Positions 16,050 through 25,347 of a stretch of DNA of 64,000 nucleotides are shown here, piece after piece; position 1 is the first letter of the stretch; each line of letters opens with the position of its first letter. The stretch is taken from assembly GCA_937896895.1 (NCBI GenBank), contig CALBNV010000046.1, positions 41,958 to 105,957 of the forward strand, read 5' to 3'. A program made the position numbers and the translations under genes. This stretch comes from an uncultured Bacteroidales bacterium (GTDB lineage Bacteria; Bacteroidota; Bacteroidia; Bacteroidales; F082). Below the pieces are notes generated by a model, which was not told where the DNA came from, searched no databases, and saw nothing but the letters and a program-made list of their open reading frames with translations.

Positions 16050-18983
16050 ATGAAAAGCATCATCATAATATCGTTGATTTCCTTGATAATATTTATGATC
16101 CTATTGGGGAATCTGTTGATAAAAGACACTGCCCGACTTATCGGCAGGCATATTACAGGAGTTTTTTCAAATCACAGCACGGTTTTTTATGCTGAGCTAT
16201 GTGTTAGTGTTATTGTTGTTTTTGTGACCGCACTATGCGCGGGGGCTGCCGAGCTGGCAGTCTCCGCCATATTCGCGGAGATTTTTTCTAACGACATCAC
16301 TCAATTCGGCATTATGCTTCGCGGAGTGTTCTCTCTGTATAGCGAGACGCAGAACCCTGCTAACCATATTCTATGGCTTTTTTTATCGCCACTGGTCAAA
16401 CTGATAGCGACGCTCATCCTTACACATAGCATATACGGTTTCTTCACCGCTATGAACAAACGTTTCAAAACAGACGTTTACACCGAAAGCGACATGTTTT
16501 TGTTTGGCATAGCCGGAGCAATAGTTTTAAGCGGCATCCAAATCATGTTACACATCCAAAAAATCAACGGATTGAATATGACAGCTAATTTGGTATTCAC
16601 CATTTTGAATAATCTTTCATATATCCTTTATTTTTTGGCAATCTACTGGGTAAAAACATATAAAACCAACAACGCCATGCTGGAAGCTTCTATTAAGAAA
16701 TACATTATAACCAGCAGTGTTGAGCGCAAAGTTATGGGCACACCATGGCTGATGCTCGCGGTGTCCTATGCGGTCTGCCTGATGTTGAGTCTCCCAAATT
16801 TCATCGGACTGCAGTGGCTTCGCAACGACTTATCACTTGTGATAATGTCAATATTGGTAATGGGTGTAGTGTACCTGATTCTACGAAAATTTTTCGCGCA
16901 TAGCTGGAATTACCTTGCAACAATTCTTTTTGACACCAACAGAGATTTGCCACTATTGGCAACACCTTATAATATACGCCTCAACAAACGAACCACACAA
17001 ATTGTCGGTGGCATTTCAGCCTTAGTGCTTCTGTTATTCACGATTCTCAAAGCCAAATACATTTTTATGTTCATGCTGACCACACTATTCATTGCAGCCG
17101 TCATACTTGCCGCTGTTATTTTGGGATATTTTATCTCGCTTTTGATAGGTTCGATTATTTACAGCATAAGAAATAACGACAGTATTTACATGCCGTTTAG
17201 CAGAATCACCAACTATTTTAAAACAGTTTCGATATCGTTTGGTAAATCAGCGGCTCTTGCCTTGGGGATAATCTTGTTCACATTTATCACAATCACTGTA
17301 TTTCCTAAAAAGCTTGATTGTGGCCGTATATACAAGAACAACTCATGTGTCATCGATACAAATGGAGATGTTCTATGGCTCGACGACGAACACGATTTTT
17401 ACTATGTTCCATTAGAATATGATGAAATACCTGATTTCGTAAAAAAATGTATTACAACACAAGAAGACAGAGGTTTCTTCAAGCAAAACTCCTGGTTCCC
17501 AAATAAATCCAATTGGCATGGAATTTCTCTCGCATCTTTCTTTGCAGGACGAGGAGGCAGCAACATTAACTCACAAGTAATAAAGAACTTAACTTATATC
17601 GATGCTTCTGGCTTCCCAAGAGATTTGGCACGTAAAACTACAGATCAGATCGGCGGTTATATGTTATCATTGACCGAAACGCCAGAACAAATCATGACAG
17701 ATTATATCAATGTCGCTTGTTTCCACTCAGGGAAAGGTTACAGAGGCATCAATGCCGCCTCTCTATTCGCTTTCGGCCGTCCAATCGGCAGCTTGAACAA
17801 GCTCGAACAGTTGTATCTTGTTAGCACTCTGCCTCGCTCATCATATATGGTTGATTCATCCGCTGCTAAAAGCGAAACTATCAAAAAAGCCCAACAGTGG
17901 AAAAACAGCAGACTTATCAAAAAATCTGAGTATAATGAAATGAACAGTTGTGATATCCATTTTGTCAATCGTCCATACGTTAGCGACATTTCAACCGGCA
18001 CACGTTCATACATCAAGAAACATTTCAAATCAGCTGAGCGTCACAACACCTACATCACTCTGAAAAACGAGAACGCTTTGCTAGACGCTTACAACAAATT
18101 GAAATCTTCTAAAGTGTACTATAAAAACGGAAGCGAGCTTCAGGTAGCTGCTATTGTGGTTGATGTTAAGACCGGCCATATTATCGGTCATTTTTCATCA
18201 GGGTTAGTCGATTACAACGATTTCGGAGGCTTCCCGATAGGTTCCTTGGGAAAACCGGTAATAATACTTGAAATGCTCCGTAAAGGAGCCTCTCCAAATC
18301 TTACTCTTTTCGATGGCAAAGTCGGGAAAAGAAAAACGCCTGCCAATGCAACCCATGCCTGGAAAAACAAACAAGTGTCTATCAAGACTATGCTATCGCA
18401 GAGTTTAAATGCGCCATTTGTCAATATTTGCGACATCATTCCTCCAAAACCAGTTTTCATGAATGTAGAAGCAGCTTACGAGTCAATCGGTATTACCGCC
18501 AAATACAATCTTTGCTCCGACACCTATAATTATCCTTTAGGCAACCGCCAGATGACAGTATTAGATGTCACTCAGCTTTACCAAACTATTATTAATGACG
18601 GTGTAAGAGACAGTCTGCGTTCGAATTGCAACATCGACACAACCAATCTACGTAAACGAATTTGGTCAACCGACCATATCGCTGTGATTAAAGACGCATT
18701 GTCTGAAACCATCAAGACTGGCACCATGCAGGAATACCGCAACAAGCTGCCACAATATAAAACCTTCTATTCTAAGACCGGCACCAGCTCTGGAAAACCA
18801 AATTGGCGTGGCGGCAAGGATGGCTGGTGTGTACTATCAGATGGAGATATCCTTATTGTCTGTTGGGCATCTTACGGTAAAACTACAGGCAAACACATCA
18901 CACTCGGCACCGAACCTTTATTCGGTTCAGGCACCGCAGGATTGTTTGCCGTGAAGATATACAACGAATTAGCTAAACGATAA
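16050..18983 (+). CDS. class A penicillin-binding protein with a large polytopic N-terminal membrane region
   Basis: 977 residues. The first about 420 residues hold some nine to ten membrane segments, far more than the single anchor of ordinary PBP1-type enzymes. A GT51 glycosyltransferase follows: 'QEDRGFF' with the catalytic-type Glu at 472, then 'GGSNINSQVIKN' and 'GYRGINAASLFAFG'. The transpeptidase domain has all three active-site motifs: SLGK (S732), SLN (785) and KTGT (K909). It should therefore polymerise and cross-link peptidoglycan in the periplasm. Such a gene on an integrative island, next to a vWA lipoprotein, is unusual; it could remodel the wall or replace a host enzyme targeted by a toxin or antibiotic. 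Confidence 0.85.
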   Translation: MKSIIIISLISLIIFMILLGNLLIKDTARLIGRHITGVFSNHSTVFYAELCVSVIVVFVTALCAGAAELAVSAIFAEIFSNDITQFGIMLRGVFSLYSETQNPANHILWLFLSPLVKLIATLILTHSIYGFFTAMNKRFKTDVYTESDMFLFGIAGAIVLSGIQIMLHIQKINGLNMTANLVFTILNNLSYILYFLAIYWVKTYKTNNAMLEASIKKYIITSSVERKVMGTPWLMLAVSYAVCLMLSLPNFIGLQWLRNDLSLVIMSILVMGVVYLILRKFFAHSWNYLATILFDTNRDLPLLATPYNIRLNKRTTQIVGGISALVLLLFTILKAKYIFMFMLTTLFIAAVILAAVILGYFISLLIGSIIYSIRNNDSIYMPFSRITNYFKTVSISFGKSAALALGIILFTFITITVFPKKLDCGRIYKNNSCVIDTNGDVLWLDDEHDFYYVPLEYDEIPDFVKKCITTQEDRGFFKQNSWFPNKSNWHGISLASFFAGRGGSNINSQVIKNLTYIDASGFPRDLARKTTDQIGGYMLSLTETPEQIMTDYINVACFHSGKGYRGINAASLFAFGRPIGSLNKLEQLYLVSTLPRSSYMVDSSAAKSETIKKAQQWKNSRLIKKSEYNEMNSCDIHFVNRPYVSDISTGTRSYIKKHFKSAERHNTYITLKNENALLDAYNKLKSSKVYYKNGSELQVAAIVVDVKTGHIIGHFSSGLVDYNDFGGFPIGSLGKPVIILEMLRKGASPNLTLFDGKVGKRKTPANATHAWKNKQVSIKTMLSQSLNAPFVNICDIIPPKPVFMNVEAAYESIGITAKYNLCSDTYNYPLGNRQMTVLDVTQLYQTIINDGVRDSLRSNCNIDTTNLRKRIWSTDHIAVIKDALSETIKTGTMQEYRNKLPQYKTFYSKTGTSSGKPNWRGGKDGWCVLSDGDILIVCWASYGKTTGKHITLGTEPLFGSGTAGLFAVKIYNELAKR

Positions 18984-18995
18984 AAATATAATGCT

Positions 18996-19907
18996 ATGAA
19001 AAAAAACAAGGCACCAAATCAGTTAGATATTTTAATCGACGAAATCTCGTCTCACCACGACTATAGCATCAACAAAAACATAACAGAAAAAATCGAAAAG
19101 ATTTTAGACATCGTCAATGAGGATTTTGATGAAGACTATGACTTTATCGTTACTAAAGACTATTGGTATTGGGGTATCCAAGATGGCAGTCTCTTAAATT
19201 ACAATCTTGCTAAATATTACAACTTGGAAGCCAAATATCATTTTCAAAGAAAAAACTACAGAAGAGCCCTGTTTTTTCTACATCTTGCAGAGTATTATAT
19301 CCTAAAAGAGGATTTAAACAGTGAAAACTATCAGTATAATCTGCTGGTTACATTGTGCAACAAATGTTTCACATTGTTATTCTTAAATAAAACACAAAAA
19401 GCGTTAACTGGGTTCCAATCGATAGCGGTATATGCCAGTTATAATTCCTTGAATTATGCCAGCTATTGTTTCTGGACTAATGAGCAAACAAATGAAAGCA
19501 AGGCCTGCAAAATATCCATTCAACTTGGCGAAGCTTTATGCCTCATTGAATTAGGAAAGTTGCATGATGCCGAGCTTGCAATCAATACAATCACATTAAA
19601 CCTGGTGAAAGAATCATATAGTGATTTCTGTGAAAAACACTTCGTACTAAAAACTTTAATAGCTAAAATTTTCAGTAAACGACAAGACAAAAACTCCGCT
19701 TTCAATATAATAACCGATGCAATCATCGAAGGATTCCCCTATGTCACAGAATACTCCAGTCACTTGCAAGAAGAAATTATATACCATTTACGCCAAAGCC
19801 CTTTTGAGGAAATCGGTTTTAACTACATCATAGAGACCATGCTCGATATTCATATCAAACGAGACATATCAGTGACACCACCTCGAAAAGACATACTATT
19901 TATTTAG
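18996..19907 (+). CDS. helical-repeat (TPR-like) protein of the envelope operon
   Basis: 303 residues, no signal peptide, mostly helical. 'YYNLEAKYHFQRKNYRRALFFLHLAEYYI', 'YNLLVTLCNKCFTLLFLNKTQKALTGF' and 'IQLGEALCLIELGKLHDAELAI' have the spacing and small/aromatic positions of tetratricopeptide-like helix pairs. It is probably a cytoplasmic adaptor binding a partner of the membrane complex encoded upstream. It starts 12 bases after the penicillin-binding protein gene and ends the operon. Confidence 0.55.
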   Translation: MKKNKAPNQLDILIDEISSHHDYSINKNITEKIEKILDIVNEDFDEDYDFIVTKDYWYWGIQDGSLLNYNLAKYYNLEAKYHFQRKNYRRALFFLHLAEYYILKEDLNSENYQYNLLVTLCNKCFTLLFLNKTQKALTGFQSIAVYASYNSLNYASYCFWTNEQTNESKACKISIQLGEALCLIELGKLHDAELAINTITLNLVKESYSDFCEKHFVLKTLIAKIFSKRQDKNSAFNIITDAIIEGFPYVTEYSSHLQEEIIYHLRQSPFEEIGFNYIIETMLDIHIKRDISVTPPRKDILFI

Positions 19908-20114
19908 CTTAACCGATAACTATCCTCTAATATCACAAAAAATTAGGCGTATAGGTCAAACATTCACACTATTCTCATCAACAAGATTTTACCACGCCTT
20001 ACGTCCGTGAATGTCGGCGAAGATGTTGTATATCATAGCCTTTAATGCGTTTTTCTCAACTGGAAACTTTTCATTCTTATCAACATGCCCTTTTCATAGC
20101 AAGAGATACAAAAT

Positions 20115-21167
20115 CTATTCGTCGTCATCATACTTTCGATAAAACAACATATCCATATCTTTCTGCCAACTTTTCAAATGAGGTTCCAGCATTTTATAAA
20201 GATGTTTATATTTATCCCAATATCCACGATATTCTTTTCTAAGATCACTAAACCACCCCCATTGTCTCCATTCTTTTGCAGCCTTTAGATTGCCGACAAC
20301 TATCTCTAGATACCTTGCTACACCTTCTTGAATTCGTTTATTCCGGCAACTCCAACGATCATATTTATATATTTCATATTTAATCGCTCTTTGCAATGTC
20401 TTATGATAATGTATTAGATTGGACAGTTCCGATTCCATACTAGAACATTTGGAATATGAAGATAAATTGTCATCATTATATATACTTGTTATATTTTGAC
20501 AAGCTCCTATCCAACTATTGTAATTATATCCTTTAAATTTAAGAAAATGATCTAAAAAAACTGGCATTACAGTATATTCTTGCCCTCCTCCATTATGAAA
20601 GTCAACTTCTGCAACCCCGGCTCCTTCTTGTACCAGCCGTTTTATAATTGGGTACCACGTATCATATGTTTTTATAATCAATTGATGCTTATCAGCAACC
20701 CCCTTACAATATGATATCCGACTTTTATAATGAGATTCCCTTTCTTTTTCTTCTCGTTCCTCTCTTATTCTAGCTAACTCAGCATCTCTCTGTGCTCTTT
20801 CCGCTCTTCCTTTTGCTTCTTTTGCATCTTTCTCCTTCTTCCATTTTATGTATGCAGGATCTGTTTCTTTCTTAAATTGCAACCATTCTGCATATTCGGG
20901 ATCCAAACCTTGTTTTATAGGTTGAGGAAATAAAGGTCTTGAGGGTACACGATCTTTACTTTCTTGAATTTTAATCAATCGTTTTTGATTTTCAATAATT
21001 TGCTCATTCTGTTTTATTGTCGTGCGCTGGTCATCAAGTTGCTGCAAATAATGAAAATATGCCTCTGCTTCCGAATAATTAGAAAATCTTTTATATGAAG
21101 AACCGTCATCTCTCCGAACCACATATTCATCATAATCATAACTTTCAATTAAATCAAATTTTGCCAT
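20115..21167 (-). CDS. hypothetical coiled-coil protein
   Basis: 350 residues on the minus strand. The N-terminal 60 residues are acidic and aromatic, followed by a long highly charged helix (about 40-150, rich in Glu, Arg and Lys), then a Trp- and Tyr-rich C-terminal domain (about 150-345) with no family I recognise. No signal peptide or membrane segment. It is a single gene, transcribed away from the Sel1 gene at 21338, with its own -7 element at 21197-21204. Its 3' end faces the envelope operon. Confidence 0.6.
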   Translation of the reverse strand: MAKFDLIESYDYDEYVVRRDDGSSYKRFSNYSEAEAYFHYLQQLDDQRTTIKQNEQIIENQKRLIKIQESKDRVPSRPLFPQPIKQGLDPEYAEWLQFKKETDPAYIKWKKEKDAKEAKGRAERAQRDAELARIREEREEKERESHYKSRISYCKGVADKHQLIIKTYDTWYPIIKRLVQEGAGVAEVDFHNGGGQEYTVMPVFLDHFLKFKGYNYNSWIGACQNITSIYNDDNLSSYSKCSSMESELSNLIHYHKTLQRAIKYEIYKYDRWSCRNKRIQEGVARYLEIVVGNLKAAKEWRQWGWFSDLRKEYRGYWDKYKHLYKMLEPHLKSWQKDMDMLFYRKYDDDE

Positions 21168-21196
21168 AAATCAATCCCATTTACTATTTTGAGCTG

Positions 21197-21204
21197 CAAA
21201 GTTA
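21197..21204 (-). promoter_or_regulatory. minus-strand -7 element of the coiled-coil gene
   Basis: The minus strand reads TAACTTTG 30 bases before the ATG at 21167. Two TGCATGC motifs at about 21218-21252 lie between this promoter and the divergent one at 21305 and could be regulator sites. Confidence 0.5.
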
Positions 21205-21304
21205 CATAAAAAATTGTGCATGCAAATTAGCTGAGACAAAAAATGCATGCTAATGCAGTGTCTATCAGATATTAATCCGATAACTCCGACATCATCGTTT
21301 ATAT

Positions 21305-21312
21305 TATATTTG
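21305..21312 (+). promoter_or_regulatory. -7 element of the small Sel1 gene
   Basis: TATATTTG matches TAnnTTTG, 25 bases before the ATG at 21338. Confidence 0.5.
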
Positions 21313-21337
21313 CAGTTGAAAATGTAATGTTTACAAC

Positions 21338-21793
21338 ATGAACACAAATATGAAAACGCAAAACACCCAAGCTTCAACCACAGGAAACAACTCTTCATTT
21401 TTCGACAAAGACGAAATTTTTGAATTCATTGACAACGGAGTAAGAGAAAAAAACCTCGATTGGGATAGAAAAGAAGTTTACAAACGTTTAAAAAAACTTG
21501 CCGAAAAAGGCGATTCTTACGGTCAAGATCTTCTCGGCTTATTATTAAGTGTGGGTTATGGTTGCGAAGCAAATCCCAGCGAAGCCTTCAAATGGTTTAC
21601 TAAAGCGGCCGAGCAGGGCTTGGCCAATGCCCAACATGCTCTTGGACTCCATTACTACCATGGATGCGTCGTTCAAAAAAATTACGAAAAAGCGGCATAT
21701 TGGCTTGAAAAAGCCGCAGACCAAGGTCATGAAGATGCCGAAGCACTTTTAATTACAGTCAAATTCGCTCAATATTTTAACTCAATAAGTTAA
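21338..21793 (+). CDS. small Sel1-like repeat protein
   Basis: 151 residues with about three Sel1/TPR-like repeats, e.g. 'YGCEANPSEAFKWFTKAAEQG' (first 20 residues diagnostic), 'NAQHALGLHYYHG' and 'NYEKAAYWLEKAADQGHEDA'. No signal peptide, so a cytoplasmic protein-interaction scaffold. It stands alone between divergent and downstream promoters. A larger Sel1 protein occurs at 45618-46952 on the same island. Confidence 0.75.
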   Translation: MNTNMKTQNTQASTTGNNSSFFDKDEIFEFIDNGVREKNLDWDRKEVYKRLKKLAEKGDSYGQDLLGLLLSVGYGCEANPSEAFKWFTKAAEQGLANAQHALGLHYYHGCVVQKNYEKAAYWLEKAADQGHEDAEALLITVKFAQYFNSIS

Positions 21794-22136
21794 TAACGCC
21801 ATGAAAAACTCAACCATATCACCTATTATCTAGAATTTCAGACGTCAAACTATTCATATTATGTATGCTACAGAGAAGGTTCATGGCACCATATCGAGTA
21901 AGTAGGTATGAAGTGAAAGATACAGATGGTGGCAGAATAGTTAATTTTTTTGATATATTATTTTGATATTTTTTAAAAAAATTATATTTTTGTCGTTTAA
22001 TCTATGTTAGTCATCCCCCTCTCCTCAAAAAGGCTAAGATTGCAAATGCATATTCCATGAGCACCAGGTTAGGGATGAAAACAGTTGATTATAAGATTAT
22101 GATTCTATTAATTGTCAAACACTAATTTTAAATAAC
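21794..22136. other. intergenic region with promoter and possible gene remnant
   Basis: 343 bases without a full gene. A short coding-like remnant ('SYYVCYREGSWHHIE', about 21845-21900) is followed by a stop. The right half carries the promoter at 21962-21992 and a long leader of about 135 bases before the kinase-like gene. Confidence 0.4.
21962..21992 (+). promoter_or_regulatory. promoter of the kinase-like gene
   Basis: TTTG at 21962-21965, a 19-base spacer and TATTTTTG at 21985-21992 match the Bacteroidetes consensus closely. The expected 5' leader of about 135 bases is long for this genome. Confidence 0.65.
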
Positions 22137-24980
22137 ATGAACACATATTTGGATGATATGCAGAAGCTTATTGAGGAAAATCTGGATTATTTGAGTGATC
22201 CTCAAGCTTTATCTCACGCTTTTAATATATCTTTTGAATTAATATATAGTTCCTTTAAAGACAAAATCAAAAATGGAAACCGTAGTTTGTGCTTTAACGA
22301 CTTGTTATACGAAGCGTCACAAGAGGAAAATCCTCTTTTAGCATGTGATTTTGAGTTTATTAAATATATTCATATTTTTAATTTTACAAATAATAAAACA
22401 AATGGTGCCATTGACATAGGCATTGATTTTGTTAGTCAACAAATACTAGACGATTGTATATCTTTAGATAATGGAATCAGTCTTTTTAAAAAAAATACGT
22501 TGGCAGTCTTATACAACGAGAAAAACGGATTTTTTGGAAATAACATTATTGAATATTGCCACGAGCCAGGTGAACTTATCTTAGACTCACGAAGTTTTTC
22601 AACTGTGACAAGTAGTCAAAACCAAGATGGCACCAGAAATTACCAATTTTGTGACTTGTTTAATTATCTTCTTTTAGACGATGAAGAAAGCATACAAATT
22701 AGTAAAGATTGGTTTGACAAGTTTGAAAAGAATAATAACAATTGCCATGACATTACAAATTATTTTTTTATTCAAAGTAATAGTGGAGAGGGCGATTTGT
22801 TTGATGACAATTGGAAATACGTTTTATATGCAAATGTTGGAATAGACGGTACTAAAGCAAATAAGGATTGCATCAATGTATTCCTTCAAAAGTTTACCCA
22901 GTTTTTAGATAGAATATCGATTGTTGTTTTGCTTACAATTAAGGAATACCAAACCATTCAACAGTCCAATATTAGCGCCATTGCACAAGTAATGTCACGT
23001 AATATGAGCCACAACATTGGGTCTCACGTTTATAGTAATTTGATTAGCAATGACGTATATTCAATGATATCTGATAAAAACGTACTACGCATTGAATCAT
23101 ACGTTTCAATGTTCTCCCCCAAAAAAGATTCAGTCAACACCCAGTCAACAAATCCCAGCAGCGACAATCTGCAGGTGGCATATTTCAACCAATATATAAA
23201 GAATCGCATGGATTATATCAGTGAAGTTGTTCTTGACACGCCCAATATACTAACCACGAAATATATATACAACGATGTTTTTAGGGAATTTGACCGTGTA
23301 AGGATTCTGCTTAATTATATTTCGGGTATTCCAAATTTTAGGTATACATTCTGTTTAAAATACAATGGGCTGCCTCTAACAGAAAAAAACGACATAGCCG
23401 TGGCATTCTCAAATGATGTGCTTGGCGCCCAAGCATTATACAACATTATCGAGAACATAATTCGTAATACCGCCAAACATGCATGTTGCAGCGGACAAGA
23501 AATTAATACTTTTACTATAGAGTTTAAAGATGTTGACGGTTTCCAGGGTTATTACTGTGTTGAAATTGATAATGGCGTTAAAGAAAATGACATTGATACA
23601 TTGGTAATGAAGCAAAACAAACTGATCAATGAGTCACTTCTTGACAAAAACAATAAACTAAGGGATCATGGTCTCGGTGTTTTGGAGATGCAAGCTTCTG
23701 CCGCTTTTTTACGTCAAGTAATTATAACAAAGATGAATCCATTTGAAAACCTTGTGAAAGACGAAGAAAAACCAGATCATTTAATGCTTTTTGAAGCTAT
23801 CAATAAAAACGATGCTTTAGGTTATCGTTTTTATATGCCAAAACCTAAAGAGTTTTTGTTTCTTGGCGATTGGGGGGAGAGTTATTATATTACAAAAACA
23901 AAATTAATCAACAACGGCATAAGATTCATTACCGAAAATGACTTTAAGAAGGATATGGAAAAAGAAACTTCATACGCATATCCGTTTCTTCTGTATCACG
24001 AGAATGTGTCCAAAGATATAAAAGAGATGCTTTCAGATGATAATGACTGTAAGACTTTACTGCCATTACGAAAACTAATGCTTGATGATGAAGATTTCAA
24101 ATATATCAGCGATGAAATTGAAAAAACAGAGTTTAAAGATATAGTAAAATTGATTAAAAGCTTTGTATGGAACAAGTATTATGAAAACATAGTCGTAAAA
24201 GAATTGAAAAACCCCACCAACAAAGGGTTAAAAATACGAACAGCATTCGATCCAAATAAAGGTGACAACGATTTTGTAAGCAATCAAGTTATCTTTCTCA
24301 ACCATTCATATAAAAATACACACGCAGCAGCATGGCAACAAGTATCTTCTGAACTCGATTATGAAACTTGGATAGAAAACCTTACAAGCCGAACTAGCGC
24401 AAAACTTCCCTTATTTAGAGAGTATTCCGCTGGAGATGATAATCCTGTCAGTGATTATGTGGAAAATATAAAAAAAGAGAATTTGATAAAATATGAGATT
24501 TTTGAAGCATACCATAATAAGGTTATAGTGTTAGATGAGCGTGTCCAAAAGTTTGCAAATGAAAAATTTGAAGGCTCTTCAGGTGATCATGGCGGGCCTA
24601 TTCCATGCTCGAAATTGTTTGAATCGACAAATGTTCATATCCCAGAATTACCACTTGATCCGAAACAATTCAGTATAGAAGATAAAACAAAATTGGAAAC
24701 ATTTGTTAATGAAAGGATATCCGGTGCATTCCTATTAATCCATTACGGCATATTGGAACGATTGTATAAAAATGAAAAAGACATTACGAAACAGCTTAAC
24801 GAATGGGCTTCAAAAGCCAAACGTGTAGTGGTTACCAGTGGTCGCGGAGCACATTCACTACCTCTCCCGCCATCAGTATGTTTCGCTGATTTGTCGTCAG
24901 TTCTTTATGCTTTCGTAGAAAACAGAAGTAAATTTACAATCAATGATTTGCTTAATCAATCAAGGAGAAAACATGAATAA
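22137..24980 (+). CDS. histidine-kinase-like protein with unusual H region, HATPase domain and unknown C-terminal domain
   Basis: 947 residues. Residues 1-270 are of unknown type. 'MSRNMSHNIGSHV' contains a His at 292 in a helical setting like a dimerisation/phosphoacceptor region. A HATPase_c domain follows: N-box 'ALYNIIENIIRNTAKH' (about 432-447), 'VEIDNGV' (about 475) and 'RDHGLGVLEMQ' (about 510). The remaining 400 residues are not recognised; they end in a conserved-looking 'KRVVVTSGRGAHSLPLPP' segment. No membrane segment, so it senses a cytoplasmic signal. It lies between the two blocks of receiver-like genes and 250 bases upstream of the eight-gene operon, which it may control. I am sure of the HATPase, unsure whether H292 is phosphorylated. 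Confidence 0.7.
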   Translation: MNTYLDDMQKLIEENLDYLSDPQALSHAFNISFELIYSSFKDKIKNGNRSLCFNDLLYEASQEENPLLACDFEFIKYIHIFNFTNNKTNGAIDIGIDFVSQQILDDCISLDNGISLFKKNTLAVLYNEKNGFFGNNIIEYCHEPGELILDSRSFSTVTSSQNQDGTRNYQFCDLFNYLLLDDEESIQISKDWFDKFEKNNNNCHDITNYFFIQSNSGEGDLFDDNWKYVLYANVGIDGTKANKDCINVFLQKFTQFLDRISIVVLLTIKEYQTIQQSNISAIAQVMSRNMSHNIGSHVYSNLISNDVYSMISDKNVLRIESYVSMFSPKKDSVNTQSTNPSSDNLQVAYFNQYIKNRMDYISEVVLDTPNILTTKYIYNDVFREFDRVRILLNYISGIPNFRYTFCLKYNGLPLTEKNDIAVAFSNDVLGAQALYNIIENIIRNTAKHACCSGQEINTFTIEFKDVDGFQGYYCVEIDNGVKENDIDTLVMKQNKLINESLLDKNNKLRDHGLGVLEMQASAAFLRQVIITKMNPFENLVKDEEKPDHLMLFEAINKNDALGYRFYMPKPKEFLFLGDWGESYYITKTKLINNGIRFITENDFKKDMEKETSYAYPFLLYHENVSKDIKEMLSDDNDCKTLLPLRKLMLDDEDFKYISDEIEKTEFKDIVKLIKSFVWNKYYENIVVKELKNPTNKGLKIRTAFDPNKGDNDFVSNQVIFLNHSYKNTHAAAWQQVSSELDYETWIENLTSRTSAKLPLFREYSAGDDNPVSDYVENIKKENLIKYEIFEAYHNKVIVLDERVQKFANEKFEGSSGDHGGPIPCSKLFESTNVHIPELPLDPKQFSIEDKTKLETFVNERISGAFLLIHYGILERLYKNEKDITKQLNEWASKAKRVVVTSGRGAHSLPLPPSVCFADLSSVLYAFVENRSKFTINDLLNQSRRKHE

Positions 24981-25044
24981 CAGGCAATTCTATCTTATGA
25001 TACATCCTCTAATTGTTCACTAACCCCAATATACCAATATATGT

Positions 25045-25052
25045 TATTTTTG
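25045..25052 (+). promoter_or_regulatory. upstream -7 element of the eight-gene operon
   Basis: TATTTTTG followed by CATCG, the usual Bacteroidetes initiation context. A second -7 element follows at 25130. Confidence 0.45.
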
Positions 25053-25129
25053 CATCGTAAAAAATGACATACATATATGTGTAGAATAAAAAAGCAAACC
25101 ATTTTATATACCGATTGAAATAATTTGTG

Positions 25130-25137
25130 TATTTTTG
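25130..25137 (+). promoter_or_regulatory. proximal -7 element of the eight-gene operon
   Basis: TATTTTTG followed by CAACTC, 94 bases before the ATG of the 38-residue peptide. With the element at 25045 this suggests two start sites for the operon. Confidence 0.5.
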
Positions 25138-25230
25138 CAACTCAAAAAACAAAAAAAGACAAGTCTATTTTGGTATAAAATTTAGTACAACTAATAAATA
25201 ACAACAAAAGAGAATAAAACATTTTTTCGA

Positions 25231-25347
25231 ATGAAGAAAATTGAGAAAAACAAAGCAGCAAGTTGGTGCTGCGAAGCTTCTACTACGGTTGACATCAGAA
25301 AGATGATAGAAGCAATAAAAAAAGAGTCTTCGGATAATAAGAAATGA
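25231..25347 (+). CDS. candidate RiPP precursor peptide, 38 residues
   Basis: A short gene missed by length cut-offs: ATG at 25231, TGA at 25345-25347. The peptide has a Lys-rich N-terminus, the central core 'AASWCCEASTTVD' with one Trp (12) and two adjacent Cys (13, 14), and a Lys/Glu-rich C-terminal helix 'IRKMIEAIKKESS'. It is the first gene of the operon and its stop overlaps the next start (ATGA). Small peptides in front of radical SAM/SPASM enzymes are typical RiPP precursors, and Trp and Cys are their common targets. That it is translated, and that the core is modified, are inferences. It does not match a precursor family I know. Confidence 0.65.
   Translation: MKKIEKNKAASWCCEASTTVDIRKMIEAIKKESSDNKK

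Noticed and set aside
19908..20114. Coding-like stretch on the minus strand ending '...IFADIHGRKAW'
   Set aside because: Only about 22 codons look protein-like and no start or family could be identified; too little to call.
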